A stretch of DNA of 64,000 bases, taken from positions 5,055,208-5,119,207 of the forward strand of contig NZ_CP133264.1 of NCBI RefSeq assembly GCF_030915445.1, read 5' to 3'. The notes under the pieces were generated by a model. The model did no database searches, had not been told where the DNA came from, and saw only the letters and a list, made by a program, of their open reading frames with translations. The DNA is from Clostridium sp. OS1-26 (GTDB taxonomy: Bacteria > Bacillota > Clostridia > Clostridiales > Clostridiaceae). This document shows, one piece after another, positions 42,126 to 52,425 of the stretch. The stretch's first letter is position 1. Every line of letters begins with the position of its first letter. Made by a program: the position numbers and the translations under genes.

Positions 42126-43214
42126 TTATCTTATATAATTTATAGCTGCGTCATTACATTTTGTTAAGCAAAGACCGCATCCAAAACACTTATTCTGGTC
42201 TATATGGGCTTTATCCTCAATGGTTATTGCACTATAAGAGCAGCTTTTAGCACATATGCCGCAGGATGTGCACTTTTCTTTATTTACCTGCAGTAAACCA
42301 GGTTCTTTGTTAATCTTTCGTTCCTTCATTTTTATTGCAGTTAATCCTCTTATTTCATCCAAGCTTTTATAATTATGCTTATCAAGCCATTCATCTAATT
42401 CCTTAATTATTCTAGAATATACTTCTGGTCCTTCTAATATAGCTGCTGTACAAAGCTGAACTGCAGATGCTCCAGCCATTATCATTGCAACTACATCTTC
42501 TCCACTAGAAACTCCTCCTACTCCTATTACAGGAACTTTAACAGAATTTGATATAGAGTATACATATCTTAATGCTATTGGGTTTAACGCTTTACCAGAT
42601 AGCCACCCATATCCCTTCTCATTTCCTAAATAAGGAAGTCCTGTTTCTACATCTATTTGGAGGCAAGGTCCTAAAGAATTTACTGCTACAAATCCATCTG
42701 CTCCTTCTTCTACCAATCTCTTTACATACCAGCCTATTTTAGTTATACCTGGATTTATTTTTATATAAACAGGCTTATCAAACTTTCTTGCTGCCTGCAA
42801 TGATTTTATTACAGGTTCTATGTCTTGCTCCATATAGTGAGTTGATATTTCAATTATATCTGCATACGGAGCAACCAAAGGTGCTAATTTTTCTATATCT
42901 TCCGCTGTATATCCTAAGCTTATAATAAAAGGTACACCACAATCTTTACACAATTTATATTCTTTTTGTACCCACTGTTCAACAGGAATTTCTGACCATA
43001 ATTCACTATATAAAAATGCTCCATGTTTCGTTTCTTGAAGAAAAGGTTTCGGAATCTTGGCAGGTATTTCAGATATAGTTTTTGTTACTACCGCTCCAAC
43101 TCCCTGTCGTACGCACTCCATCATATGTCTAGCATCTCTAACCTGTGGCCCCGAAGCTGGCATAACTGGGTTTTTCAATTTAATGCTGCGTAGATTTACA
43201 CTTAAATCCGCCAT
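42126..43214 (-). CDS. dihydroorotate dehydrogenase-like FMN protein with ferredoxin domain
   Basis: 362 residues. TIM-barrel FMN domain related to PyrD/PreA: IKLKNPVMPASGPQVRDARH, GVGAVVTKTISEIPAKIP, CGVPFIISLGYTAEDIEKLA, YIKINPGITKIGWYVKRLVE, VPVIGVGGVSSGEDVVAMIM and GASAVQLCTAAILEGPEVYS. The C-terminus adds two 4Fe-4S sites: CTSCGICAKSCSYSAIT and CFGCGLCLTKCNDAAI. Such fusions resemble the PreA subunit of NAD-dependent dihydropyrimidine dehydrogenase. No partner PreT is adjacent, so the substrate is open. GGGGG precedes the ATG. Confidence 0.85.
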   Translation of the reverse strand: MADLSVNLRSIKLKNPVMPASGPQVRDARHMMECVRQGVGAVVTKTISEIPAKIPKPFLQETKHGAFLYSELWSEIPVEQWVQKEYKLCKDCGVPFIISLGYTAEDIEKLAPLVAPYADIIEISTHYMEQDIEPVIKSLQAARKFDKPVYIKINPGITKIGWYVKRLVEEGADGFVAVNSLGPCLQIDVETGLPYLGNEKGYGWLSGKALNPIALRYVYSISNSVKVPVIGVGGVSSGEDVVAMIMAGASAVQLCTAAILEGPEVYSRIIKELDEWLDKHNYKSLDEIRGLTAIKMKERKINKEPGLLQVNKEKCTSCGICAKSCSYSAITIEDKAHIDQNKCFGCGLCLTKCNDAAINYIR

Positions 43215-43376
43215 ATAATTACCCCCTAAACTATTGTTTTCAATTATTGAACCTAATTAATAATTTCTACATTTTTGCTTCTTTTCCTTCTAAAAAATAT
43301 GATTAAATTTAAAAAAGCTTATACAATAACTATTATATTCTTTTTTATAGTATATATGTATAATGATGGAATAAAA

Positions 43377-43414
43377 AAAAGTTGAGGTTTCCCCTTAGGA
43401 AACCAACAACTTTT
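43377..43414 (-). terminator. terminator of gap
   Basis: AAAAGTTG with CAACTTTT and inner TTTCC with GGAAA, touching the stop codon; minus-strand T run follows. Confidence 0.85.
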
Positions 43415-44465
43415 ATTGGTTAGCTGCCATCTTAACATCACATTCGCTTTGTTGTTTCATTAAGTTCGCTGTATAGTTCACTAAATCAACAGTTCTAGTG
43501 GAATATCCCCATTCGTTATCATACCATGATACAACCTTTATCATGTTTTCACTGATAACCATAGTTGAAAGCCCATCTACTATTGATGATCTATCATCAC
43601 CTTTATAATCTATTGATACAAGTGGTTCTTCAGAATATCCTAATATTCCTTCCATGTGTCCTTCTGCTGCTTCCTTAAAGGCATTATTAACTTCCTCAAC
43701 AGTAACTGGTTTTGAAAGCTCACATACTAAGTCTGTAAGAGATACTGTTGGTGTTGGTATTCTAACTGAAAATCCATTTAGCTTACCTTTAAGGTTTGGT
43801 AATACTTTTTCAACAGCCTTTGCAGCACCTGTAGTAGTCGGAATTATAGATTCTCCAGCTGATCTAGCTCTTCTCAAGTCCTTATGAGTTTTGTCCAAAA
43901 TTCTCTGATCGTTCGTATATGAATGTATAGTAGTCATTAAACCTTTAACTATTCCAAACTTATCATCTAAAACCTTAGCAAAAGGAGCTAAACAGTTTGT
44001 AGTACAAGATGCATTTGATATAACAACATGCTTTTCAGCATCTAGATCCTTTTCATTAACTCCCATAACTACAGTTATATCTTCACCTTTTGCTGGCGCA
44101 GTTATGATTACCTTCTTAGCTCCAGCTCTAACGTGCTTCATTAACTTCTCTTTATCTTTAAATATTCCTGTTGACTCTATAACTATATCAACATTAAGTT
44201 TTTCCCAAGGTAAATTTTCAGGATCATTTACATTTAATATCTTTATTTCATTACCATTTATAATCATGGAATTATCTGTAGTTTCAACAGTTCCATTAAA
44301 TTTTCCATAGCATGAATCATATTTAAATAAGTGTGCTAAAGTTTTACTATCCGCTCTAGCATTTATAGCAACTATTCTTACATCCTCATCCATTCTCTCT
44401 TGAGCAATTCTAAGTACCGCTCTTCCTATTCTTCCAAAACCGTTAATAGCAATATTTATAGACAT
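43413..44465 (-). CDS. gap: glyceraldehyde-3-phosphate dehydrogenase
   Basis: 350 residues. NAD-binding INGFGRIGRAVLRIAQER, catalytic SNASCTTNCLAPFAKVLDDK (Cys), TTIHSYTNDQRILD (His), GRAKAV-like TGAAKAVEKVLPNLKGKLNG and SWYDNEWGYSTRTVDLVNY. Oxidises glyceraldehyde 3-phosphate with phosphate and NAD in glycolysis. The C-terminal tail (KQQSECDVKMAANQ) is slightly longer than usual. AGGAGGAG precedes the ATG. In many clostridia gap leads a pgk-tpi operon; here it stands alone with its own terminator. Confidence 0.98.
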   Translation of the reverse strand: MSINIAINGFGRIGRAVLRIAQERMDEDVRIVAINARADSKTLAHLFKYDSCYGKFNGTVETTDNSMIINGNEIKILNVNDPENLPWEKLNVDIVIESTGIFKDKEKLMKHVRAGAKKVIITAPAKGEDITVVMGVNEKDLDAEKHVVISNASCTTNCLAPFAKVLDDKFGIVKGLMTTIHSYTNDQRILDKTHKDLRRARSAGESIIPTTTGAAKAVEKVLPNLKGKLNGFSVRIPTPTVSLTDLVCELSKPVTVEEVNNAFKEAAEGHMEGILGYSEEPLVSIDYKGDDRSSIVDGLSTMVISENMIKVVSWYDNEWGYSTRTVDLVNYTANLMKQQSECDVKMAANQ

Positions 44466-44781
44466 AAACTCTCCTCCTAAAAAGTAATTTATTACTTATG
44501 TATCATAAATATATTATTCAATATTATTTTATGTAATAATATTATTGTTTAGTACATTATATATAACACATTAATGAAATGTGCTATATTATTTATACCA
44601 ATAAACTATTTATATGTCAATTTTATTGAATACCGAGTTACACTTAATTAACTTTACTTTTCATTAATTTGCTCACATTTACATTATTATTTAAAGAAAT
44701 TTTAGCTAAATTTGGAGTTCTATCAAAAATAGGTCAAAAAGTAACAATACTTTTTTGCATACAAATATGCCTGCTTAAAAC
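44466..44781. other. intergenic region upstream of gap
   Basis: AT-rich spacer that should hold the gap promoter. No hairpin other than the chemoreceptor terminator at its far end. Confidence 0.4.
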
Positions 44782-44828
44782 AAAAAGATCATTAAAAAGT
44801 ACTTCAATTACCTTTTAATGATCTTTTT
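44782..44828 (-). terminator. terminator of chemoreceptor gene
   Basis: AAAAAGATCATTAAAA pairs with TTTTAATGATCTTTTT, perfect 16 bp, just after the stop at 44832. Confidence 0.9.
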
Positions 44829-44831
44829 ATT

Positions 44832-46831
44832 TTATTCAACCTTAAATAAGTTTGTTTTCTCCCTAAGCTCTGCAGAATCTTTGTCTACTCTATCTGCCAT
44901 ATGTGATACTTCATTAGAAGAGGTTAATAATTCTTCTGAAGAAGAAGATATCTCTTCTGAAGCAGCTGAAATATCTTGTGCCGCTGAGGATATCATTTGA
45001 ATTTTTTCTAGAACTATCTTGTTTCCATCTATTGTATCACTTAAAGTATTCGCTGTTTCTTCTATGGATTTCGGAACGTTTTTCATAGAAGAAATAATAT
45101 CTTCAAAAGATATTATTGTATCATTTGCAGTTACTGCCTGATCCTCAAGTAATTCTCCAACTTTATTGGAATTTTCAATAACTTCTTGAGTTTCATCTGT
45201 TATAGATTTCACTAAATCTATTATTTTTTTTGATGAACTACTGGACTCTTCAGCTAATTTTCTTACTTCTTCTGCAACTACTGTAAAACCTTTTCCATGT
45301 TCTCCTGCTCTTGCAGCTTCAATTGAAGCATTTAGCGCCAAAAGATTTGTCTGCTCAGATATATTACTTATAACATCCGTTATTTTGCCTATTTCAAAAA
45401 CCGTAGTAGATAACCCGTTAACTTTTTGAAGTACTACATCATAGGATTGTTTTATTGCTACGATAATATTAATTAACTCATAAATCTTGCTTTCGCCTTC
45501 TACAGCCTTAACTTCAGTGTCTTTTGCACCTTCTCCTACTTCAGCAAGCTTTTTACTAACTATATCAATTTCTTCTGTTAAAGCCATTAAAGAGCTTACA
45601 ACATTTGATATTTCACCAGCTTGAGATGCTGCATTTTGCGACACCTCCTGTATAGAACAGGAGACCTCACTAGCTGATGCTACCATCTCCTCTGATATAG
45701 TAGAAAGAGTTGATGCTGATTCTCCAAGCTGCAAAGATGCATTTTTCACTAATCCTAAAGAGTCCCCAATAGTATTTAATGTATCATTTAACTTATTTGA
45801 CATATTTGCTATTTCATCTTTACCTTTACTATTTATTCTAATAGTAAAATCCCCTTGAGCTATTTCATTCATTGATTGTGAGACTTTTTCTATTGGCTCT
45901 GATACATTTTTACCAATGAACATTGCCAATAACATTGACAAAATTCCTCCTATAATAGCTATTGATAATAATACTTCTACTATAGTTATATTAGACTTAG
46001 TAAGTTCACTTATCGGTACAGTAGCTACAAATATCCACCCTAAACTTTCATTGTAATCATAGGCTGATAACTTTTCTACTCCATTATAGTTATATTCAAT
46101 TATGCCTTTTTTCGTTGAAATTATTTTTTTACCAAAATCCGTATCTACAACAGTCTTCTTAAGTATTTCATCTTCTTTGGGATGTGCTACAGTCATACCA
46201 TCATTTTGAAGTATATACAAATATCCTGTTTCCCCAATCTTATTATTGGCAATATACTGCTTGGACAATAATTTTAAATCTACAGTTTGAGTTATTACCC
46301 CTATAAGTTCCCCACTATTGTCTAATACAGGTTCTGATATAACAAAAACAGGTTTTTTAGTTGTGATACTTTCCTTTACTTGGCTAACATAAGCTCTTTT
46401 TGTTTTTTAACCTCTGTAAAATAATTCATGCTACTTAAATCTTTTCCTGCTATTGTTCCAGTGGCGTCTAATATCCCTACACCATCTTTGCTAATTAATG
46501 CTACATTTTCATAAAATCCGTAATCGCTTTGGTATCTTTTAAATTCACTTATAATTGATGCTTCTAATGTTGGATTTAACTTACCTGCATTCAAATCATT
46601 TAAATAATCTATAGTGTTTTTAGAATAAGACATTTCATTTCCTATTTTCTCCATTATAGATTCCAAATTTTCTAATGACATTTTTACAGACTTTTCTTGA
46701 TTGATAAGAGTATTCTTTGCATCTTCAATATTTATTTTACTATTTATAAAATATATTAGAATTCCACCTATAATTAAGGGTATTATTGCAAAACTAGCGA
46801 ACAGTATTATAAATTTACTTTTTATTTTCAT
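44832..46831 (-). CDS. methyl-accepting chemotaxis protein, frameshifted
   Basis: About 665 residues in two frames. Front part (46831-46376): membrane segment FIILFASFAIIPLIIGGILI and the first half of a Cache domain ending EVKKQKELMLAK. The next frame continues YVSQVKESITTKKPVFVISE and PVLDNSGELIGVITQTVDLK, second Cache half, membrane segment VEVLLSIAIIGGILSMLLAM, HAMP (SEPIEKVSQSMNEIAQGDFT) and the signalling domain with EAARAGEHGKGFTVVAEEV. They join if one base is added to a T run at 46397-46408 (A runs on the coding strand). It senses small extracellular ligands and signals to CheA. Confidence 0.9.
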
Positions 46832-47203
46832 ATAGCTCCTCCTCTTAAGTTATTAATTCATTGCAAATTTAAAATTTTTATTTTATGAAGCTTTCAGTTT
46901 TTTATAATTCAATTCATCGTGTATTATTTAACATAATTAGATAAATACAAAATTCATCAAATTATTATATTAATCAAAACATAACAACTCATATAAAAAT
47001 TATACTAAATGTTAACAATTTTTTAAAGTGTCAAACATCATATTTTATTCATAATTTAAATGTATTTATATGTATATTTAAAACATATTTATTTAATGTG
47101 TTTGAAAATACGGAATTAAAATAATACTCTTACATTAATTGTTAAAAATACTACTATAAACTGACGGTAATATACAAGGATATTTCACTTTCCAAAATAC
47201 AAC
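46832..47203. other. divergent promoter region between chemoreceptor and gltX
   Basis: Very AT-rich. AGGAGG lies before the chemoreceptor start. No T-box specifier or antiterminator sequence is visible before gltX, whose leader is only about 75 bases. Confidence 0.45.
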
Positions 47204-47232
47204 TTGACAAAAAATGTACATTATTATATGAT
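47204..47232 (+). promoter_or_regulatory. gltX promoter
   Basis: TTGACA (47204-47209), 17 bases, TATGAT (47227-47232); a consensus-grade vegetative promoter. Confidence 0.8.
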
Positions 47233-47314
47233 TTAGAAAGAATTATTTTTTGGTAGTGGACCTTTCGTCTATAATGATGAGAGGTTTTTATTTTAAGTAA
47301 TGGGAGTGAAAAAT

Positions 47315-48769
47315 ATGGCAAAAATTAGAACGAGATTTGCACCAAGCCCAACTGGATATATGCATGTTGGTAACTTAAGAACAGCACTATATGCTTATTT
47401 AATAGCTAAACATGAAGGCGGAGACTTCATATTAAGAATAGAGGATACGGATCAAGAGAGATTTGTGGAGGGTGCTTTAGATATTATATATAACACTCTA
47501 AAAGCAACTGGATTAAAGCATGATGAAGGTCCAGATGTTGGAGGCCCTGTTGGACCATATGTTCAAAGTGAAAGAACAGAAATATATTTAGAATATGCTA
47601 AAAAATTAGTTGAAAAAGGTGAAGCTTATTACTGTTTCTGTACTAAGGAAAGACTTGATTCTTTAAGAGCAGAAGCTGAATCTGAAAAGAAAACTCCAAA
47701 ATACGATAAACACTGTCTTCATCTTTCAAAAGAAGAAATTGAAAAGAATTTAGCTTCAGGTATTCCTTATATTATAAGACAAAACAACCCTCAAACTGGT
47801 ACAACAACCTTTAACGATGATATTTATGGAGCTATATCAGTAGATAATTCTGAATTAGATGATATGATTTTAATAAAATCAGACGGATTCCCTACATATA
47901 ATTTTGCCAATGTTGTTGATGATCATTTAATGGATATAACTCATGTTGTACGTGGAAGCGAATACTTATCTTCATCACCAAAATACAATAGATTATATGA
48001 AGCTTTTGGATGGGAAGTTCCAGTATATGTTCATTGTCCACCAATAATGAAAGATGCACAGCATAAGTTAAGCAAAAGAAACGGTGATGCTTCCTTTGAA
48101 GATTTAGTTGCCAAGGGATATCTAAAAGATGCTGTACTTAACTTTATTGCACTATGCGGCTGGAACCCTGGTACTGATAAAGAGATCTTTACACTTGAAG
48201 AACTAGTAGAAGTATTTAATTATAGAAACATAAATAAATCCCCTGCTATTTTTGATGATGTTAAATTGAGATGGATGAACAGTGAATACGTTAAAAAATT
48301 ACCTCTAGATGAGTTTAACTCTTTAGCTCTTCCATACTATAAAAAAGTAATAAATAAAGATTTAGACTTTATGAAAATAAGCGAATTAATGCATACTAGA
48401 ACAGAAATATTCAGTGACATCCCTGAAGTAGTTGATTTCTTTGAGGAATTACCTGAATACTCAATAGATATATATACACACAAAAAGATGAAAACTAATG
48501 TAGAAAACTCTTTAGAAAGCCTTGAAAAAATATTACCAAAATTTGAAGCTATTGTTGACTGGAATTTCGGAAATATTGAAAAAGCTTGTATGGAGTTAGT
48601 TCAAGAGCTAGGTGTTAAAAACGGAGTAGTTTTATGGCCTGTGAGAACTGCTGTATCAGGTAAGCAATCTTCACCAGGTGGAGCATACGAAATAGGTGAA
48701 ATTCTTGGAAAAGATGAAACAATAAGAAGAATAAAAGTTGGTATTGAAAAACTTAAATCAGCAAAATAG
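47315..48769 (+). CDS. gltX: glutamyl-tRNA synthetase
   Basis: 484 residues. Class I synthetase: TRFAPSPTGYMHVGNLRTAL (HIGH equivalent), RIEDTDQERFVEGA, DGFPTYNFANVVDDHLMDIT, HVVRGSEYLSSSPKYN and the KMSKS loop as AQHKLSKRNGDASFEDL. The C-terminal anticodon domain ends GKQSSPGGAYEIGEILGKDE. Charges tRNA-Glu (and tRNA-Gln where gatCAB serves). GGGAG eight bases before ATG 47315 fixes the start over an in-frame ATG at 47300. Confidence 0.97.
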   Translation: MAKIRTRFAPSPTGYMHVGNLRTALYAYLIAKHEGGDFILRIEDTDQERFVEGALDIIYNTLKATGLKHDEGPDVGGPVGPYVQSERTEIYLEYAKKLVEKGEAYYCFCTKERLDSLRAEAESEKKTPKYDKHCLHLSKEEIEKNLASGIPYIIRQNNPQTGTTTFNDDIYGAISVDNSELDDMILIKSDGFPTYNFANVVDDHLMDITHVVRGSEYLSSSPKYNRLYEAFGWEVPVYVHCPPIMKDAQHKLSKRNGDASFEDLVAKGYLKDAVLNFIALCGWNPGTDKEIFTLEELVEVFNYRNINKSPAIFDDVKLRWMNSEYVKKLPLDEFNSLALPYYKKVINKDLDFMKISELMHTRTEIFSDIPEVVDFFEELPEYSIDIYTHKKMKTNVENSLESLEKILPKFEAIVDWNFGNIEKACMELVQELGVKNGVVLWPVRTAVSGKQSSPGGAYEIGEILGKDETIRRIKVGIEKLKSAK

Positions 48770-48771
48770 CC

Positions 48772-48800
48772 AAAAGATGTGCATAAGCACATCTTTTTTT
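48772..48800 (+). terminator. terminator of gltX
   Basis: AAAGATGTGC and GCACATCTTT pair with loop ATAA, followed by TTTT. Confidence 0.9.
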
Positions 48801-48903
48801 AATCTATAGCTTTCTATAGAAAGAAAAGGCTGAAAGCGCATTGATAAATTATATTTATAAGCGCATTTTAAACTATTAAAATAATTTATACTACAAAATA
48901 GAA

Positions 48904-48921
48904 TGTTAAATTTATGTTAAA
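48904..48921 (+). promoter_or_regulatory. candidate Pho box before pstS
   Basis: TGTTAAATTTATGTTAAA: direct repeats of TGTTAAA starting at 48904 and 48915, 11 bases apart, 60 bases before the pstS start. PhoP of Firmicutes binds TTAACA-like direct repeats with 11-base period, so phosphate control is likely. Confidence 0.55.
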
Positions 48922-48983
48922 ATAAACCTGTTATGTAATTTTAGACATAAAAATACTTTATTTTTTCCAGGGAGGGATAATAT

Positions 48984-49904
48984 ATGAAGAAAAAACTCGG
49001 ATGCATTTTGAGCTTAATTGTAGCTGCAAGTATAACTTTTGCTGGATGTGGCAGTAAACAGGCTTCTAATGCTTCACAAAGTAATAAAGATTCAAAAGAG
49101 ACAAAAATAATGTTTAGTGGTTCTTCCACTATGGCACCTATAATATCAAAAGTTGGCGACAACTTTACTCAAAAAAATAAGACATGGAATAAGGTTGATG
49201 CTAAGCTTTCGGACAAGCCTATACAAATAGCTGTTTCTTCTGGCGGTTCTGGTACTGGAGTTAAGGCAGCTTTAGAAAAAACAAGTAATTTTGGATTAGT
49301 ATCAAAAGAAGTTTCAAAAGATGAAAAATCAAAAATGCCTGAGTATAAAGAATTTAAAATAGGTATGGATGCTCTTACTATATCTGTAAATCCTCAAAAT
49401 CCTATTCTAACTAAGAAAAAAGGATTAACAAAAGAGGAAATACAAAAGATATTCTCTGGAGAAGCAAAATTATGGAGTGATCTTGATTCATCCTTACCAA
49501 AAAATAAAATAGTTGTAGTAGTAAGAGACGCCAGCGGCGGTGCAGGTGAAGTATTTGAAAAAAGCATAATGGGAGATAAAAAAGTAACTAAAGAGGCAAT
49601 TCAATCCCCATCCATGGGAGCTTTAGGACAAAAAATAATAGAAAATAAAGATGCTATAGGTTATGCATCAGTAGGTATTGTAGATCAAAATAAGGGAAAA
49701 TTGATTTCAATGGATGTAGATGGTGTAACGCCAACAGCTGAAAACATATTAGATGGCAAATACAAAATAGCTAGACCACTATTAATAATAAAAAATGGCG
49801 AATTAAGTGGAGAAGAAAAGGCCTTTATTAATTATTTAGCATCGGATGAAGGATTAGAGGTAGTTAAAGAATTAGGATTTGTACCTACGAAGCCTTCCAA
49901 ATAA
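48984..49904 (+). CDS. pstS: phosphate-binding lipoprotein of ABC importer
   Basis: 306 residues. Signal peptide and lipobox MKKKLGCILSLIVAASITFA then GCGS. Phosphate-binding fold: MFSGSSTMAPIISKVGDNFT, IAVSSGGSGTGVKAALEKTS, FKIGMDALTISVNPQNPI, VVVVRDASGGAGEVFEKSIM and the terminal LIIKNGELSGEEKAFINYLA. It binds orthophosphate outside the membrane for PstCAB. GGGAGGG precedes the ATG. A terminator-like hairpin follows before pstC. Confidence 0.95.
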   Translation: MKKKLGCILSLIVAASITFAGCGSKQASNASQSNKDSKETKIMFSGSSTMAPIISKVGDNFTQKNKTWNKVDAKLSDKPIQIAVSSGGSGTGVKAALEKTSNFGLVSKEVSKDEKSKMPEYKEFKIGMDALTISVNPQNPILTKKKGLTKEEIQKIFSGEAKLWSDLDSSLPKNKIVVVVRDASGGAGEVFEKSIMGDKKVTKEAIQSPSMGALGQKIIENKDAIGYASVGIVDQNKGKLISMDVDGVTPTAENILDGKYKIARPLLIIKNGELSGEEKAFINYLASDEGLEVVKELGFVPTKPSK

Positions 49905-49907
49905 TAG

Positions 49908-49942
49908 AGCTCGTCAGGAATAACACCTGGCGAGTTTATTTA
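49908..49942 (+). terminator. hairpin between pstS and pstC
   Basis: CTCGTCAGG and CCTGGCGAG pair around AATAACA, followed by TTTATTT. It probably lets part of the transcripts end after pstS, giving more binding protein than permease. Confidence 0.75.
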
Positions 49943-49963
49943 ATATTTTGAAAGGTGATTTTA

Positions 49964-50827
49964 ATGCGTAATAAAATTGAAAAGATTTTTTCTATCTTGG
50001 TAAAGTTATTAGCTTTCATTTCTGTATCTCTTCTAACTTTGATTCTAGTATTTATTCTAAAAGAAAGCGTTGGATTGTTTAATAAAGTTTCTTTATCTAG
50101 TTTTATTTTAGGAAGTGAGTGGCAGCCTTTAAATGCTAATCCCCAAGTTTCCATAAAGCTTTTTTTAGCAGCAACCTTATTTGTTTCAATAATAGCTGTA
50201 TGTATGGCAATTCCTATTGGAGTTGGATTTGCCATTTTTATTTCTATTTTACTACCTGATAGTATAAGCAAAGTGATAAAAGCCTTTGTAAATATGCTTT
50301 CCGGAATCCCCTCTGTAGTATACGGCTTTATAGGTCTTTCGGTTTTAGTTAAATTTTTTGAAGTCCATTTTTCTTTTTCAACTGGAGAGTCAGTATTATG
50401 CGCAGGAATACTTTTATCAATCATGATTCTTCCCTATGTAATTTCTAATTGCAGTGAAACTGTAAGTAAAGTTTACGGAAGATATAAAGTTCATTCTCAA
50501 TCTCTAGGAATTTCTAAATGGTTTATGATGAATAATCTTATACTGCCAAGTTGCAAAGCAAGCATACTAGCTTCAGCAATTTTAGCTACAGGACGGGCAA
50601 TGGGCGAAACAATGGCTGTTATGATGGTTATAGGCAACAGTCCAATTATGCCTACCCTGCTTGGAAAAAGCGAAACTATTCCAGCACTTATAGCTCTCGA
50701 AATGGGCTCTGCGCAAATAGGCAGCACGCATTATCATGCACTTTTTGCTTCTGGCTTTACTCTAATGGTGTTACTTTTAATAATAAATGCTGTGTTTTAT
50801 AGTATAAGTAGAAAAATTACATTTTAA
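49964..50827 (+). CDS. pstC: phosphate ABC transporter permease PstC
   Basis: 287 residues, six membrane segments. Landmarks: ILVKLLAFISVSLLTLILVF at the start, ILGSEWQPLNANPQVSIKLF, and the ABC contact loop with VNMLSGIPSVVYGFIGLSVL and ATGRAMGETMAVMMVIGNSP. AAAGGTG lies 6 bases before ATG 49964. Forms the membrane channel with PstA. Confidence 0.95.
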   Translation: MRNKIEKIFSILVKLLAFISVSLLTLILVFILKESVGLFNKVSLSSFILGSEWQPLNANPQVSIKLFLAATLFVSIIAVCMAIPIGVGFAIFISILLPDSISKVIKAFVNMLSGIPSVVYGFIGLSVLVKFFEVHFSFSTGESVLCAGILLSIMILPYVISNCSETVSKVYGRYKVHSQSLGISKWFMMNNLILPSCKASILASAILATGRAMGETMAVMMVIGNSPIMPTLLGKSETIPALIALEMGSAQIGSTHYHALFASGFTLMVLLLIINAVFYSISRKITF

Positions 50828-50840
50828 AGAAGGGTTTAGT

Positions 50841-51671
50841 ATGAGTAGATTTTTTAAAAGCATACCTTTTGTATTGTGGTATTTTGTAAGTACTTTTGTA
50901 GTTGTGTCTATAGTTATATTTATATTTAGTTATGTTTTTATGAAGGGAGCTCCCTCTGTAAATCTTCAATTTATTTTTGACTCTCCTAAAGGCATGCCTC
51001 TTGGGATGGAAGGTGGAATACTACCTGCAATACTGGGAAGCTTAGCATTAATGCTTTTAGCATGTATAAGTGCTGCAATTCTTGGGATATCTACTGCTAT
51101 CTATTTATGTTTTTATTGCAGCAGTAATGGTATCAAAAATTTAATTCATTTAATAGTAAGCTCTATTGCAGGAGTACCTTCTATAGTTCTTGGACTTTTT
51201 GGATATTCCTTTTTAGTATACTTTTGCGGTTTCGGAGTGAGTCTTATATCTGGAGGTATTACGCTGGGAATAATGGTATTCCCATATGTAGAGATTATGG
51301 CAGAAAAAGCTATTCTAGAAGTAGATAAAAATTTAATTTTTTCATCCTATGCTCTAGGAATAGATAAATGTTATACATTTTTTTATATAGTACTTCCTAG
51401 ATGCAAGGATGAAATTCTATCTGGAATAATTATGTCTGGAGGCTTTGCTATGGGAGCAGCAGCACCGGTTATGCTAACTTCTGCAGTAGTTTCAGCGCCT
51501 AATCCCGACTCTTTATTTTCTCCAGTTATGGCTCTTCCCTATCATCTATACATATTAGTAAGTCAAGGCATCTCTTTTGAGAAAGCTTATGGAACTGCAT
51601 TAGTGCTCATAGTAATTCTAATAATATTGAATACGACAGCTGCTCTTATCAGTGTAGGAAGGAGGCAGTAA
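50841..51671 (+). CDS. pstA: phosphate ABC transporter permease PstA
   Basis: 276 residues, six membrane segments. GGILPAILGSLALMLLACIS, IVSSIAGVPSIVLGLFGYSF and GGFAMGAAAPVMLTSAVVSA mark the EAA-type loop region. Second channel subunit. It starts 13 bases after pstC and ends 3 bases before pstB. Confidence 0.94.
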   Translation: MSRFFKSIPFVLWYFVSTFVVVSIVIFIFSYVFMKGAPSVNLQFIFDSPKGMPLGMEGGILPAILGSLALMLLACISAAILGISTAIYLCFYCSSNGIKNLIHLIVSSIAGVPSIVLGLFGYSFLVYFCGFGVSLISGGITLGIMVFPYVEIMAEKAILEVDKNLIFSSYALGIDKCYTFFYIVLPRCKDEILSGIIMSGGFAMGAAAPVMLTSAVVSAPNPDSLFSPVMALPYHLYILVSQGISFEKAYGTALVLIVILIILNTTAALISVGRRQ

Positions 51672-51674
51672 CTT

Positions 51675-52424
51675 ATGAATGATATACTTAAAATACAAAA
51701 TCTACAAGTTTATTTAGATAATAAATTGATACTAAAAAATATAAACCTTTCAATTGAAAAAGGGAAAATTACTGCAATAATAGGGCCTTCTGGCTGCGGA
51801 AAGTCAACTTTACTGAAAACAATAAATAGAATTATTGAAGAGGAAAGCAAATCTAAAATTCAAGGAAATATTTTTTTCAAAGGTGAAGATATAAAAAAAA
51901 TCAGTAAAGAGACCTTAAGAAAAAATATAGGTTGTGTTTTTCAAATGCCAGCGCCTTTTCCCCTATCTATTTATAAAAATATGACTTATGCACTTAAATA
52001 TTATGGTACAAGCAATAAAAAACAACTAAATGAAATTATCGAGGAAAAACTAGAAATGGTAGGTTTATATGAGGAAGTTAAAGAAATATTAAACATGTCT
52101 GCTCTAAAGCTTTCTGGTGGACAGCAGCAAAGATTATGTATAGCAAGGGCATTAACTGTTGAGCCTGATATTATTCTAATGGATGAACCTTGTTCCGCAT
52201 TAGATTTAAATAATACTACTAAAATAGAAGATACCTTGAAAAAACTAAGCAAAGACTATACTATAGTGATCGTTACCCACAATCTAGCACAGGCAAAGAG
52301 AATATCAGACTACACCGCATTTCTACTTGATGGTCAAGTTGAAGAATATAGCGAAACAAAAAAATTGTTTTCAAACCCAACTAAAGAAACTACAAAAGAA
52401 TATATTGGAGGATTATTTGGATAA
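51675..52424 (+). CDS. pstB: phosphate ABC transporter ATP-binding protein
   Basis: 249 residues. Walker A IGPSGCGKSTLLKTINRIIE, Q-loop CVFQMPAPFPLSIYKNM, signature ALKLSGGQQQRLCIARALTV, Walker B DIILMDEPCSALDLNNTTKI and switch His in IVIVTHNLAQAKRISDY. Powers phosphate import. The protein follows the PstB pattern LFSNPTKETTKEYIGGLFG at its end. Confidence 0.95.
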   Translation: MNDILKIQNLQVYLDNKLILKNINLSIEKGKITAIIGPSGCGKSTLLKTINRIIEEESKSKIQGNIFFKGEDIKKISKETLRKNIGCVFQMPAPFPLSIYKNMTYALKYYGTSNKKQLNEIIEEKLEMVGLYEEVKEILNMSALKLSGGQQQRLCIARALTVEPDIILMDEPCSALDLNNTTKIEDTLKKLSKDYTIVIVTHNLAQAKRISDYTAFLLDGQVEEYSETKKLFSNPTKETTKEYIGGLFG

Positions 52425-52425
52425 C

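Noticed and set aside
47233..47314. T-box leader before gltX
   Set aside because: The leader is only about 75 bases after the promoter and contains no T-box core or antiterminator.
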